Source of the DNA: Fusobacterium sp. JB019
GTDB taxonomy: Bacteria; Fusobacteriota; Fusobacteriia; Fusobacteriales; Fusobacteriaceae
Reading direction: 5' to 3'
Length of the DNA stretch: 64,000 bases
Assembly: GCA_030673965.1 (NCBI GenBank)
Contig: JAUTCN010000002.1
Span: 310,001-374,000 of the forward strand
The position numbers and the translations under genes were made by a program. Each line of letters begins with the position of its first letter. The first letter of the stretch is position 1. The notes under the pieces were generated by a model. The model was not told the origin of the DNA. It searched no databases and saw nothing but the letters and a program-made list of their open reading frames with translations. Of the stretch, positions 45,218 to 54,935 are shown in pieces.

Positions 45218-46609
45218 TTAATATTGAAGATTAAATTTTAAATGCTTATTAAAAGTCAAATCTCTATTTATTTTAAAATTTTGATCATTTACAAATTGTC
45301 TATATTCTACTGCAATTTCTGTTATTTCTTGCAATTCAGAATCTGTTAGTTCTCCATTAGGATATGCTAATTTTATTAATCCGCTAACTATTTTTTCAAT
45401 AGCTCTTTTATCTCTTATAGATGCTCCTTCAATATTAAGTCTATTCATAACAAATGGATAACTTTTTCTTCTAATTTTATGTAAAATTTCACTAAAATAA
45501 TCTGCTGCAAATCCATAATTTTTAGTAAATGCAAATTTAGGATCTTTAATACTATCTAATTCCCATCCAGGAACTATTCCAGCTAATCTATCTAAAAATG
45601 CTGTATGCGTATTACTTTCATGTAATAAATTTGATAAAAGATCTTGCTTATTGAATTCTCCGCTTGGAAGGTTTCCAACCATCATCATTCCACACTCACT
45701 ACTTTTTTCAACACTCCCTCTATCAAATTTTCCAGACTCTAAATATTGATAAAGTTTCCCATTTACTTCATCACCAAGACCTTTATTACTTATTTTATCT
45801 ATTTCATCAAAAAGAAGAACATCATATTGTACTAATAAACCATCTTGCCTTGTATTTAAATTATAAAACAGTTGTGGTACACTAACCTGGCTTCCTGAAA
45901 TAACTCTAGAGTAAGAAGAAATATTTTCATAAGCATAAGTTTTCCCTGTTCCTGGATGACCAAATTCCATCATAAATAAATTATTTTCAACCATTGGTAA
46001 AAGCCTTGATAAAAGTATAAATTTTTCTCTTCTACTATAGTTAGAACAATTCAAACCTATTGTACTTATCATTGCATTTATCCATTCGTCTGTAGAAAAA
46101 TTTGATCTTGCATCTACAAATTCATCTACATCTATATCTGGAAGTTGAAAAGGTTTAAATGCTTTTAAAATAACTTGTCCAGAATCATAATTATATAAAA
46201 CTTCTCCCATTCCCCATAATCCATCAATCATAAGTCTAGGATAATCTTTTAATAACTCAGAAGTAACTTCTGCATCATTTATTCCCATACTTGGGATTTC
46301 CATTTGAGTATTCTGTTTATTCTTTTTTAAATTAATTTTAACTTTAAATTTATCAATCAATTTAAAACTACTTTCATCTTGTAATCTAAATTTTGCTTTT
46401 TCCCTTTCTTTACTCTCTACTCTATGCTCTGCTATATATGATTGCATAGATTTTAATCCACTTTCTTCTATCTCATCTTCACAAAAAAATCCTAAAAGAT
46501 ATTCTGAAACATATCTTGGAAGACTTTGTACTTCATTATTTAATGCTTTTTGTTTATCAACAACAGCACTTCCAAAATTTTCTTTTAACTTGCTTTCCCA
46601 AAGCTCCAT
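45218..46609 (-). CDS. brxL: BrxL-like AAA+ protein lacking the Lon protease domain
   Basis: A 463-aa protein. The N-terminus (FGSAVVDKQKALNN, LPRYVSEYLLGFF) matches BrxL, and the AAA+ domain has Walker A GHPGTGKT (217-224) and Walker B VLLFDEIDKI (263-272). Type 1 BrxL is near 680 aa because of a C-terminal Lon-like serine-lysine protease domain; here the protein ends after the AAA+ lid and no protease motif is present. No Lon-like sequence was seen in the short gap before the terminator. It begins 9 bp after pglZ. In known BREX, BrxL binds DNA and is needed for phage exclusion. The short form may be normal for type 4. Confidence 0.85.
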   Translation of the reverse strand: MELWESKLKENFGSAVVDKQKALNNEVQSLPRYVSEYLLGFFCEDEIEESGLKSMQSYIAEHRVESKEREKAKFRLQDESSFKLIDKFKVKINLKKNKQNTQMEIPSMGINDAEVTSELLKDYPRLMIDGLWGMGEVLYNYDSGQVILKAFKPFQLPDIDVDEFVDARSNFSTDEWINAMISTIGLNCSNYSRREKFILLSRLLPMVENNLFMMEFGHPGTGKTYAYENISSYSRVISGSQVSVPQLFYNLNTRQDGLLVQYDVLLFDEIDKISNKGLGDEVNGKLYQYLESGKFDRGSVEKSSECGMMMVGNLPSGEFNKQDLLSNLLHESNTHTAFLDRLAGIVPGWELDSIKDPKFAFTKNYGFAADYFSEILHKIRRKSYPFVMNRLNIEGASIRDKRAIEKIVSGLIKLAYPNGELTDSELQEITEIAVEYRQFVNDQNFKINRDLTFNKHLKFNLQY

Positions 46610-46618
46610 ATAACCCTC

Positions 46619-48982
46619 CTACAATAAACTTCTGCTTTTTTTTAATTTTTTAGATATTTTAGATTTTCTAGATTCTAAAGATTCTATATCTATATTTAAT
46701 TCTGCTTTCTGGGTTTTACCATACACCTTCATTTCTATCACTACTTTTTCAGGAATTTTTCCTATTTGCTTTATAGTTAAAGGAATAACTATCTGTTTAT
46801 TTCCTTCAATATTATTAAAAACTTCACTTGCTCCATTATAAGCTAAAGATACTTCCAAGCTATCTATTTCATTTTCATTTATAAGAAGAAGTATTATTTC
46901 ATCTTTTTCATTAGCTGTAACTTTTAATTTTTTAGTTTCTAATTTTATTGGTTTATATTCTTTTATATTTTTGCTCAATACAGCAAAAGGAATCATTACT
47001 TCTTCCATTGCTATTCCACCGTGAGTACATTCTCCGCTTCTAATAGGAGCATATTTTCCTTTGTACATCAAATAACAATATACCTCTTTATTTCTAATAG
47101 TTTCTTTTAAGTAATAATTATTTAACTTATCTCTTGAAATAACATGATACAAATCACTTTTTTGTAAGCTTTCAATTAAAACATTATAAATTTTTTCATC
47201 AAAATATAATCCCGATATTCTTATATATCTTCCATGATTTTCTATCTCTAAATTTTTTTCTTTTATAAAATTTCTAAATTCAATATTTTTTGTATTTTCA
47301 CTATTTATAGCTACACATCCATGATCAGTACAAACTACAACATCAGTATCTTTCTCTTTTATATATTCTAACACTGGTTTCATTCTATGATGAAGTATAC
47401 TTTTTAAATATTCTATTGTTAGATCTTTAGACTTATGAATATTTTCGTCCATTTCTAAAATTTCATATATATTTATATCTGAGTTTTCATCTATATCTTC
47501 AAATTTTGAAATATAATTTACTTTATATTTCATAAAAAATTCTTTAATTTCATCTGCATAAGACATATTTTCATTTATATCATTATATTTTTTACCTGAA
47601 AATAATATTTTTTTACAATGATTAGTAACTGTTGGAATCATACTTAAAATTAAATCATCCTTTTGAACAAAATAATCTAATTTATTAAATTCTTCTTTGT
47701 AACTTGCCCATACATCATATCTTAAGCAATCTACAAAAACTATAAAAACTTTTTTACCTTTTAATAATATTTTCTTTATTTCTTCTAATTTATAACTCAA
47801 CCCTTCTTTAATTTCAGAGCTCATTAATTGATTATAATTGTTTAAAAAATAATTTTGAAATTTCTCATCGATATTTAACCATTTTTTCTGAATATTTATT
47901 CTAATATTATTTAATTCAATTTTATATTTTTTTTCACAATCTTTTATTATCTTTTCAGTTTTATCATCACTTAAATCATTATTTAAAATAATATATTCTT
48001 TTTTAAAGAATTTTTTCCAATTTTGTAAATCTTTAATATTTTCCATTTCAAAATTGATATCTATATTTTGAATGGCTTCTACTCTTTCTAATAGTCTTTT
48101 TATTAAAATTTCTTCTGGAAACTTTTCTAAAAACTTTTCATAACTTATTTTTTTATTTTCAATATCCAAGTTTTCATTAAAGTTTTCTAAAAATTTAGCT
48201 ATAAAAAATGTTTTCTCAAAATTTAAGTAGCCAGACACTCCATTTAAATACTCATTTTCATTATAATTTATAAATAAAGGTAATTTTTTATAGTTTTCTT
48301 CTAATTTTTTTTCAATTTTTTCAAAATTAATATCTTCTAATGCTTCCAAAAATGCATTATTTAATTCTTCATTTTTTTTATAAAATTTATAACTTTCTTC
48401 AACTTCATCCCAAATCCCAAATATTCTATAATTAATTTCAAAATATTTTGAAAAAATATAACCTTCTAATAATTTTTCTTTAAATATTGTTGGATGTTTT
48501 AAAAATAATTTTTGCATTTCTTCAGGATAATTTTTAAGATAAATATTTTTGAAATTTACTAATAATTCTGAATTAGAAAATGAAATATTTTCTAAAACAT
48601 TTAACAACTTAAATATATTTTTTTCTTCTTGAAAATGATATCTAATTAAATCTCTATCAAAATTTTTATTTCCTTGACTTAAATCATAAAATTTTTCAAA
48701 ATTAGTTATTCCTAAACTTTTCATTTCATCTATAGTAATTTCTAATTTTACCTTAGGAGATTTTTTTTCTACAACTACTCTAGTATCTTCTTCTAAATCA
48801 AGAAAAAAATTAAATAAGCTTTCCTTTTTTATCACTATTTCCATAGCTTCATCTCTATTTTTATATCTTTCATATAATTTTCTAGCTTCTAAGTAGGAAT
48901 AGAGATCTTTCACTTCTATCCCTATTCCCTTTACTTGATAATTAATTCCACTATCTTTTATTAAATGTATTATTGTCCTCAC
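46619..48982 (-). CDS. pglZ: PglZ alkaline phosphatase-superfamily protein
   Basis: A 787-aa protein and the signature component of BREX/Pgl systems. The C-terminal PglZ domain has VFIVFVDCLRYDVW (metal ligand D418), MIPTVTNHCKKILFSG with the presumed nucleophile threonine near 451, VVVCTDHGCVAI (D553, H554) and CTHGGIAMEEVMIPFAVL. The N-terminal 400 residues are helical and poorly conserved. The start is a GTG directly after the stop of the ATPase gene, with no gap, so translation is coupled. PglZ is thought to control the modification complex. Confidence 0.92.
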   Translation of the reverse strand: MRTIIHLIKDSGINYQVKGIGIEVKDLYSYLEARKLYERYKNRDEAMEIVIKKESLFNFFLDLEEDTRVVVEKKSPKVKLEITIDEMKSLGITNFEKFYDLSQGNKNFDRDLIRYHFQEEKNIFKLLNVLENISFSNSELLVNFKNIYLKNYPEEMQKLFLKHPTIFKEKLLEGYIFSKYFEINYRIFGIWDEVEESYKFYKKNEELNNAFLEALEDINFEKIEKKLEENYKKLPLFINYNENEYLNGVSGYLNFEKTFFIAKFLENFNENLDIENKKISYEKFLEKFPEEILIKRLLERVEAIQNIDINFEMENIKDLQNWKKFFKKEYIILNNDLSDDKTEKIIKDCEKKYKIELNNIRINIQKKWLNIDEKFQNYFLNNYNQLMSSEIKEGLSYKLEEIKKILLKGKKVFIVFVDCLRYDVWASYKEEFNKLDYFVQKDDLILSMIPTVTNHCKKILFSGKKYNDINENMSYADEIKEFFMKYKVNYISKFEDIDENSDINIYEILEMDENIHKSKDLTIEYLKSILHHRMKPVLEYIKEKDTDVVVCTDHGCVAINSENTKNIEFRNFIKEKNLEIENHGRYIRISGLYFDEKIYNVLIESLQKSDLYHVISRDKLNNYYLKETIRNKEVYCYLMYKGKYAPIRSGECTHGGIAMEEVMIPFAVLSKNIKEYKPIKLETKKLKVTANEKDEIILLLINENEIDSLEVSLAYNGASEVFNNIEGNKQIVIPLTIKQIGKIPEKVVIEMKVYGKTQKAELNIDIESLESRKSKISKKLKKSRSLL

Positions 48983-51900
48983 CTACTCACAAAATATTTT
49001 TATTCCTTCATAGCCTTCATTTTTATATCTTTCTAAAAGTTGGTATATTTTATCATTAAACTCATTTAATGTTATCTCTTTTTTTCCAAGAATCATTAAG
49101 TTTTCATTTAATTCTTTTCTCATTTTATCTATTTCAATACTTTTTCCAAATGATTCTTTTTTATCTTCCAAATAATTATTTAATGATTCTTTTATAGAAA
49201 CAATTTTCTCTTTTAAATTATCAACATGTTCATAATTTCCTGATTCTATCTGTCTCATATTTATCATTAAATCAAAGAAATCATCATTATTTTGAAAAGA
49301 AGTTTGGATATCTTTTAAAGAACTTTGATATCTTTGGAATATCCCACTAATATGAGCCTTTTTCTTGCTAAATTTTTCTTCTAACTCTTTTAATTCAGTG
49401 CTAGCTTTTCCCAAAGAATTTATTTTACACATACATCTCATTTCTCCATTTTCTTCTTTACAAGAACATTTTTCAAAACTATCTAATTCTTCTAAAAATG
49501 GTTTTATTGATGCTACATTTCCAAATTTAACATCCTCAAAGTACTTAATTGCCTCTATTTTACCTTTTTCTTCTCTTTCTAACTTTATTTTTAAACTTTC
49601 ATACTCTTCATAATAACTATCATGAATTTTTTTAAATTCTCTATAATAATTTTCCTTTAAACCTTCAGATTTAATTCCTAAGTCTTCTAAAAGCTCCAAA
49701 TTTAAATAATCATTTTTATAATTTTCAAAACTATCTTTTATATCTTTTAAAGTAGATTTAAAAGATTCATATCCTTCTAAATTTTCTATTTTATAATCTA
49801 AGTTACTTAAAATATCTTTCACAAAATATATTCTATTATCTTTTAATTTATTATATTTAAGAATTGTACTTTTTAATTCTTCTATATTTTCTTCATATGT
49901 TGTATTTCTAAATAAATAAGGTAATTCTTCTAGTTCCTTAAACTTTTGTTTATTATCACGTTGTTTTTGAATAGAATTTAACTTATTTGATAAAGTTTTT
50001 AACTTTCCTGTTTTAATCCCATAACTACTTAATTGAATTTCTTTTTTAGAAATTATTTTGTAAATGTCTACCATTTCTTTTGATAATGTTAATTCTACAT
50101 TAAAGTCATTCCTTGAATCTGCTTTTACCTTTTTAGCTTCACTTTTAATTCCATTTATTCTTCCTAATGCTTTCCAAACAGATACCACTTTTTCAGGAAC
50201 ATAAATTATTTCATTTTTTTTCATTTCATAATCTTGAGCTTTTGAACTTAATTTTTTTGTGTTTTCTCTTTCTAGTGGAAGTGGTCTTCCGGTAGCTTTA
50301 TTAACTATATAGGTTCTTCCTAGTTTATTTGAAATAAAGAAATAAAGATCTATTAAAGGTACATTCAAACCATAAGGTGATGATTCTAATATTTTATATT
50401 TTTCAGCAATACTAATCTCTTCTTCTTTTGATTCAACTATATTCATTATTTCTTTTGATAAAGAACTATTATTTTCATTAGGAACTTTAAACTCAACACT
50501 TTCCATATCTACTTTTTCTGTAACACTTATTAAATCTAAAGGTTTTAAAGTAGCATATACATTTTTAGCTTCTTCTGAAGTTCTATCTTTCTTTGAAATA
50601 TCTGCATTACCATCTAAGAATATTTTAATTAATCCATTCAACGGACTTCTTGTATTAAAGTTTTCAACTTTTATTTCATGAGGAAATTTACTATAGAAGT
50701 TATACAATAATTCTTTATATAATGCTATATCTTGCCTTAAATCATCTCTTATTTTTCCTTTAGAAAATATAAATGTAAAGTTTCTTAAATTTGAAAATTT
50801 TCTTAAATACTTATTTCTAATTTTATCTTCTAATTTTCTTCTTCTTTGAACAACTAATTTCTTTATATCTTCATTCTTAGCAATGTTTTCATTATTATTT
50901 TCTAAATTTAATAATGCACCATATTCAATTAATTCTTCTTTATTAAAAACAATTTCTTTCGGCATTGCTAAACAAACATTAGCTTCTAAATCATTCATTG
51001 CTATTTTGTAATCATCAATTATATTATTTTGATTATATTCTTCTTCAAAATTAGGAATTACAAAAAATATTTTTCCATCTACTTCCATTTCTTGTTTCGA
51101 TGATTCTACAATGGCTCTCTTACCCATTTTTCTTAAAGCACTCACTGTAAATATTTCTCCATTTAGTTTTCTATCCATAGGATATAATCCAATACTATAA
51201 TTTAAATTATAATGCTTCTTTATAAATATTCTATCTTCTGCTTTCTCTAATATTTTATCCCTTATAAAATTAGGATTTATTATTTCTTTTTCTTTATTTA
51301 ATAACATTTCTATATTTATTCCACTAGTATTCACAAACATTCTATACTTACCATTAATTTTTTGAATATTTATATGATTTACTGAAGCTACTGGACCTAA
51401 TTTTCTCTCAACTTCTTCTTCATTTGATTTTTGATATAAAGTTGCAAAATCACTTGCAGTAAACTCAGTTTTATTATTACTTTTTACTAAAGAGTTTGAA
51501 TAAGCTAATACTAAAGCCTTAGCATAATTTATTAAGTCCTCATCTTCTCTTACTTCATTATATATTTGGTTAAATTCTTTCACTAAATTTTTGTTTCCTT
51601 GTTCTATTTCTTTTTCAAAATAATCATAAAGATCACTTAATGTTATTAAATTTATTTTCCCATTTTTCTCAACAGGTTCATTATAGAATTTTCTTCTAAT
51701 AACTTCTTCTAAAAAAGTAAATGTTGTTCTTGTTTTTTGAGCATATTGGTTACTTATTGGCTCTAAGAAAGCTGCTGTTGCAGGATGCAAAGGATAAAAA
51801 TCCATTAATTTTCTATTGAATTTATCTTCCGCTTCATGCACAAAATTACTATATTTATAAAATAAATCTTCTATTTCTAGTTTATCTTTTATTTCAATAG

Positions 51901-52933
51901 TACTTTTTAATAACTCTTCTCCTTGATTAAAACTAAGAACATGCCCTCCAAATCTTCCAAAAACTTTATCTAACATATCTTTTTTACTGCTATCATATTT
52001 CCCTACCATTTGAACTATGTCTGTATGTGTAGAGGCAATAAAGGAAACATCAATATTAGTAGATTTAGATGTTAACTGTGCTATATTTTGAATTTGACCT
52101 AAGTCTTTATTTAATCTATTATTTTCCATTGATGCACTTATATAAGCTGAAAATTCATCAAAAATAATAATTAATTCATCATAACCTTGTTCCTTTAAAA
52201 CATCATTAGCATCTTTTAAAAAATCTTCTAGCTTATCTAGTTCTATCTTTGGTAAAAAGCCAAGTACTTCTTTAGCAATTTCTTCAAATTGACTTATTCC
52301 CTCTCTCTTATGATGAAATAAATTGGCTTCTACATCTCTAATTGTATAATCTTTCATTAATAAAAAATCTTCTATCTTATTTCTATTAGCTCTAACTACT
52401 CTATCAAAATTTTCCATTGTTTCTTTATATACACTAGACAAAGAAATATCTTCAAATTTTTCTTCCAATGCTCTTGTTACTTCTGATTGTATTACATCTT
52501 TAAAATCTTTTTCATTTTCATTTTCTCCGTTTATACGAACAAGAAAATATTTCTTATCTTTTCTTATTAAATTTAGTTGATATTGTAATTCTGGAAAATT
52601 ATTAAATCTAGAAATTAATTCATCTGCTAAACGACTATTTTTCATTTCTAAAACAACACTTAACATCAATAAAAAATAAGATTTCCCAGTACCATATTGT
52701 CCTGATAATATATGTGCTCTTTTCATAGATGGATTTATATCTTGCAGTTTTGCTCTTCTAGTACTACTTCTTACCATAGTAATACTTTCTAAAATATCCA
52801 CAAAAATTTCTGCTAAATCCTCTGTCATTATATAATTTGCTAACAATCTTTCTTGCTCATTTATATTTCCTGCCCATTTTAAATTTATTACAGGATCAAA
52901 ACTTTTTAAATTTATTAATTCTTTAATCAGCAT
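48983..52933 (-). CDS. brxC: BrxC/PglY-like giant ATPase
   Basis: A 1316-aa P-loop protein. The AAA-like ATPase core is at the N-terminus: Walker A in ILSGQYGTGKSYFLL (about 78-85) and Walker B in LIIIFDEFSAYI (about 255-263), followed by a helical part and, past residue 900, coiled coils. A cysteine cluster (CSCKEENGEMRCMCKIN, near 1160) could bind zinc. BrxC/PglY proteins of 1100-1300 aa carry the same core and are essential for BREX. It overlaps the small P-loop gene by 11 bp and is joined to pglZ. Confidence 0.88.
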   Translation of the reverse strand: MLIKELINLKSFDPVINLKWAGNINEQERLLANYIMTEDLAEIFVDILESITMVRSSTRRAKLQDINPSMKRAHILSGQYGTGKSYFLLMLSVVLEMKNSRLADELISRFNNFPELQYQLNLIRKDKKYFLVRINGENENEKDFKDVIQSEVTRALEEKFEDISLSSVYKETMENFDRVVRANRNKIEDFLLMKDYTIRDVEANLFHHKREGISQFEEIAKEVLGFLPKIELDKLEDFLKDANDVLKEQGYDELIIIFDEFSAYISASMENNRLNKDLGQIQNIAQLTSKSTNIDVSFIASTHTDIVQMVGKYDSSKKDMLDKVFGRFGGHVLSFNQGEELLKSTIEIKDKLEIEDLFYKYSNFVHEAEDKFNRKLMDFYPLHPATAAFLEPISNQYAQKTRTTFTFLEEVIRRKFYNEPVEKNGKINLITLSDLYDYFEKEIEQGNKNLVKEFNQIYNEVREDEDLINYAKALVLAYSNSLVKSNNKTEFTASDFATLYQKSNEEEVERKLGPVASVNHINIQKINGKYRMFVNTSGINIEMLLNKEKEIINPNFIRDKILEKAEDRIFIKKHYNLNYSIGLYPMDRKLNGEIFTVSALRKMGKRAIVESSKQEMEVDGKIFFVIPNFEEEYNQNNIIDDYKIAMNDLEANVCLAMPKEIVFNKEELIEYGALLNLENNNENIAKNEDIKKLVVQRRRKLEDKIRNKYLRKFSNLRNFTFIFSKGKIRDDLRQDIALYKELLYNFYSKFPHEIKVENFNTRSPLNGLIKIFLDGNADISKKDRTSEEAKNVYATLKPLDLISVTEKVDMESVEFKVPNENNSSLSKEIMNIVESKEEEISIAEKYKILESSPYGLNVPLIDLYFFISNKLGRTYIVNKATGRPLPLERENTKKLSSKAQDYEMKKNEIIYVPEKVVSVWKALGRINGIKSEAKKVKADSRNDFNVELTLSKEMVDIYKIISKKEIQLSSYGIKTGKLKTLSNKLNSIQKQRDNKQKFKELEELPYLFRNTTYEENIEELKSTILKYNKLKDNRIYFVKDILSNLDYKIENLEGYESFKSTLKDIKDSFENYKNDYLNLELLEDLGIKSEGLKENYYREFKKIHDSYYEEYESLKIKLEREEKGKIEAIKYFEDVKFGNVASIKPFLEELDSFEKCSCKEENGEMRCMCKINSLGKASTELKELEEKFSKKKAHISGIFQRYQSSLKDIQTSFQNNDDFFDLMINMRQIESGNYEHVDNLKEKIVSIKESLNNYLEDKKESFGKSIEIDKMRKELNENLMILGKKEITLNEFNDKIYQLLERYKNEGYEGIKIFCE

Positions 52934-53387
52934 CCTTTTTCCTCCAAATAATAATATTTTCTTCTGGTAATTTACTTTTTTCTAATATATTTTCAAGCTT
53001 CATTTTTTTTATATTTGAAATAATAAAAATTACTTTACCAGTATAAGCTTGCATTATCATACTATCAAAAAATTTCTTTAATCCATTTTCATTTTTTTCT
53101 AAATTATAAAGTATATTTTGAACAAATTCTAAATTATCAATCACTACTATTCCCCTATTGTAATCTATCAGTCGCTCTATATATTTAAAGAAAATTCCTA
53201 TCTCAAATAAAGTTAAGCTAAGCATTTCTTTATCAAAAAATTTCTTTGCTTCCTCTAAAAAATTGATATACTTTATATTTTCTATTTTTAATAATTCTTT
53301 AGTTTTCCCGCTTCCTACTTCTCCTAAAAGAATATAAGATTTTATTCTTGAATTATTATTTCTTATAGCTTCTATAATATTTTTCAT
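52923..53387 (-). CDS. Small P-loop ATPase, BrxF-like
   Basis: A 154-aa protein with Walker A in YILLGEVGSGKTKELLK and Walker B in GIVVIDNLEF, then a C-terminal NIIIWRKKDAD. Small ATPases of this size accompany BrxC in some BREX types (BrxF in type 3, BrxD elsewhere). The frame extends upstream to 53417, but GGAGG sits before the ATG at 53387, which is preferred. It overlaps the giant ATPase gene start. Confidence 0.7.
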   Translation of the reverse strand: MKNIIEAIRNNNSRIKSYILLGEVGSGKTKELLKIENIKYINFLEEAKKFFDKEMLSLTLFEIGIFFKYIERLIDYNRGIVVIDNLEFVQNILYNLEKNENGLKKFFDSMIMQAYTGKVIFIISNIKKMKLENILEKSKLPEENIIIWRKKDAD

Positions 53388-53403
53388 AAAAGTACCTCCA
53401 TTT

Positions 53404-54216
53404 TTAGGCTTCTTCAATTATTCTATTCAATATATCTTCTTTAGTTATATTTTTCTTTATTCTTATTTGATTTAGTCCTGCTCTTTTTTCAATTTCAATT
53501 AAATTTAGAGCTTGTATTTCAAGGAGAGTTTCTTCTATTGCATCTGCATTCATTAAAAACATTCTTCCTAAATTATATTTTTCATTAATTATGTTGGTAA
53601 TTTCCATAGCTGTTTGACCATCTTTCCACATATCATAAATAATATATGCTCCTACTAATGGTTCTATCCAATACGAATGAACTTCTACAACTTCATCTTT
53701 TTCATTTTTATTTGTTTTCTCTAATATGCCCATTTTACCAAAGCCTGATTGTGAATCTATTAAAGTTTTAAATGCTGAGCTTATAAATTTAGGATATTTA
53801 GGATCTGCTCCTATTTTAATAAGTTCACTTTTTATTTTTTCTAAGCTTATCGTATTTTCATAATCAAATACTGTATTATAAAATAATTCATTAACTAATG
53901 TTGAAAAATAATAATGCCCATCATTTTCACTTGAATAAGGATCTCTTAATAAATGATATAACATTAACGGCTCTAAATAATCATCACTTTCTTTTAATCT
54001 TATATATGCTTCTCCTAAGTTTGTTAATTTTAAGTTTAGTCCTATTACTTCTATCGATCCTATATACTTTAACCACTGAATAAATGTTACTATTCTATTT
54101 TCTCCAGCTCCTGTTACATCTTTTAATCCTTCTTTTGTATTTACTCCACTTTTTATTTTTTCTAAAAGTAATATACAATAGTTCACTTCAAATTTAAATC
54201 CTTGCTTTGAATTCAT
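53404..54216 (-). CDS. DUF4007-like winged-helix protein (second copy)
   Basis: A 270-aa protein. Its middle reads VTGAGENRIVTFIQWLKYIG, then LTNLGEAYIRLKESDDYLEP and LMLYHLLRDP, which parallels the DUF4007 protein at 58340-59206 (ELGIGSVMVLSLKFWLTSLD, DPYFQNNNTLWLLHSYI). The C-terminus contains another helix-turn-helix-like segment. It precedes the small ATPase and the 1316-aa ATPase, as the other DUF4007 protein precedes the 1134-aa ATPase. The relationship is my own alignment by eye. It may act as a specificity or DNA-recognition subunit. Confidence 0.65.
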   Translation of the reverse strand: MNSKQGFKFEVNYCILLLEKIKSGVNTKEGLKDVTGAGENRIVTFIQWLKYIGSIEVIGLNLKLTNLGEAYIRLKESDDYLEPLMLYHLLRDPYSSENDGHYYFSTLVNELFYNTVFDYENTISLEKIKSELIKIGADPKYPKFISSAFKTLIDSQSGFGKMGILEKTNKNEKDEVVEVHSYWIEPLVGAYIIYDMWKDGQTAMEITNIINEKYNLGRMFLMNADAIEETLLEIQALNLIEIEKRAGLNQIRIKKNITKEDILNRIIEEA

Positions 54217-54236
54217 ACATCTCTCCCTTGAAAATT

Positions 54237-54935
54237 TTATTTTAATATATTCATTTCTAAATTTTGAAATTTTTCTATTTGGTTTTCTATTTTTAAATAA
54301 AGAGGCTCTGTTAACTCCAAATGATTTTTTTCAAAATAACTTTCAATATCATAATTTCCTTTATTTAATTGTTTTAGAAATTCAATCATTCTATAATTAT
54401 TAAGCTTTTTTAAAACATATAAATTTCTCTTAAAAAAAGAAAGAAAATATTTATTAAGCACCAGCTTTTCTGTTTTCTTTTCAAAAGAATAAATAGTTCC
54501 GTTAAAATCATTATATAAAGCTCCTAGCACATTAATTTTTAAAATTTTTTTTGTTTCAGTTATATAATCAAGTTTTACAAAATAAGACAAACTATTAAAA
54601 TTAATATTTTTTAAATTATAATCTTTTTTTGTTTTTTCAATAATAATTTCTTGACTAGATTTATAAGATTTTCCGTTATACATAGTTATTTTTAAATTGT
54701 TATTATTTTTAAAATCCCAATACTTTTGAGCAAATTTTATTGAAGCAATCTCAAAAATATTAATTTCATCAGTTTCTACAGAACTCTCAAGTAATGATTC
54801 ATATAGCAATATTTTATATATAGTCTTCATTACTGTCTTTTTCGAAAAAAACTTCTTATGTTTTTCCCATAGTTCATAATCAGTTAAACAATTTTTTTTA
54901 ACTTCACCTTCTTTTAAATCCCATCCACTCATCAT
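54237..54935 (-). CDS. Unrecognised 232-aa protein in the BREX-like operon
   Basis: No family is recognised with confidence. The N-terminal third (TVMKTIYKILLYESLLESSV, INIFEIASIKFAQKYWDFK) is helical and resembles N-terminal domains seen in some HNH-type nucleases, but no HNH motif, metal site or P-loop is visible. The start ATG overlaps the stop of the 1134-aa ATPase gene (ATGA), so it is translationally coupled to it. It carries many lysines and is probably cytoplasmic. Confidence 0.6.
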   Translation of the reverse strand: MMSGWDLKEGEVKKNCLTDYELWEKHKKFFSKKTVMKTIYKILLYESLLESSVETDEINIFEIASIKFAQKYWDFKNNNNLKITMYNGKSYKSSQEIIIEKTKKDYNLKNINFNSLSYFVKLDYITETKKILKINVLGALYNDFNGTIYSFEKKTEKLVLNKYFLSFFKRNLYVLKKLNNYRMIEFLKQLNKGNYDIESYFEKNHLELTEPLYLKIENQIEKFQNLEMNILK

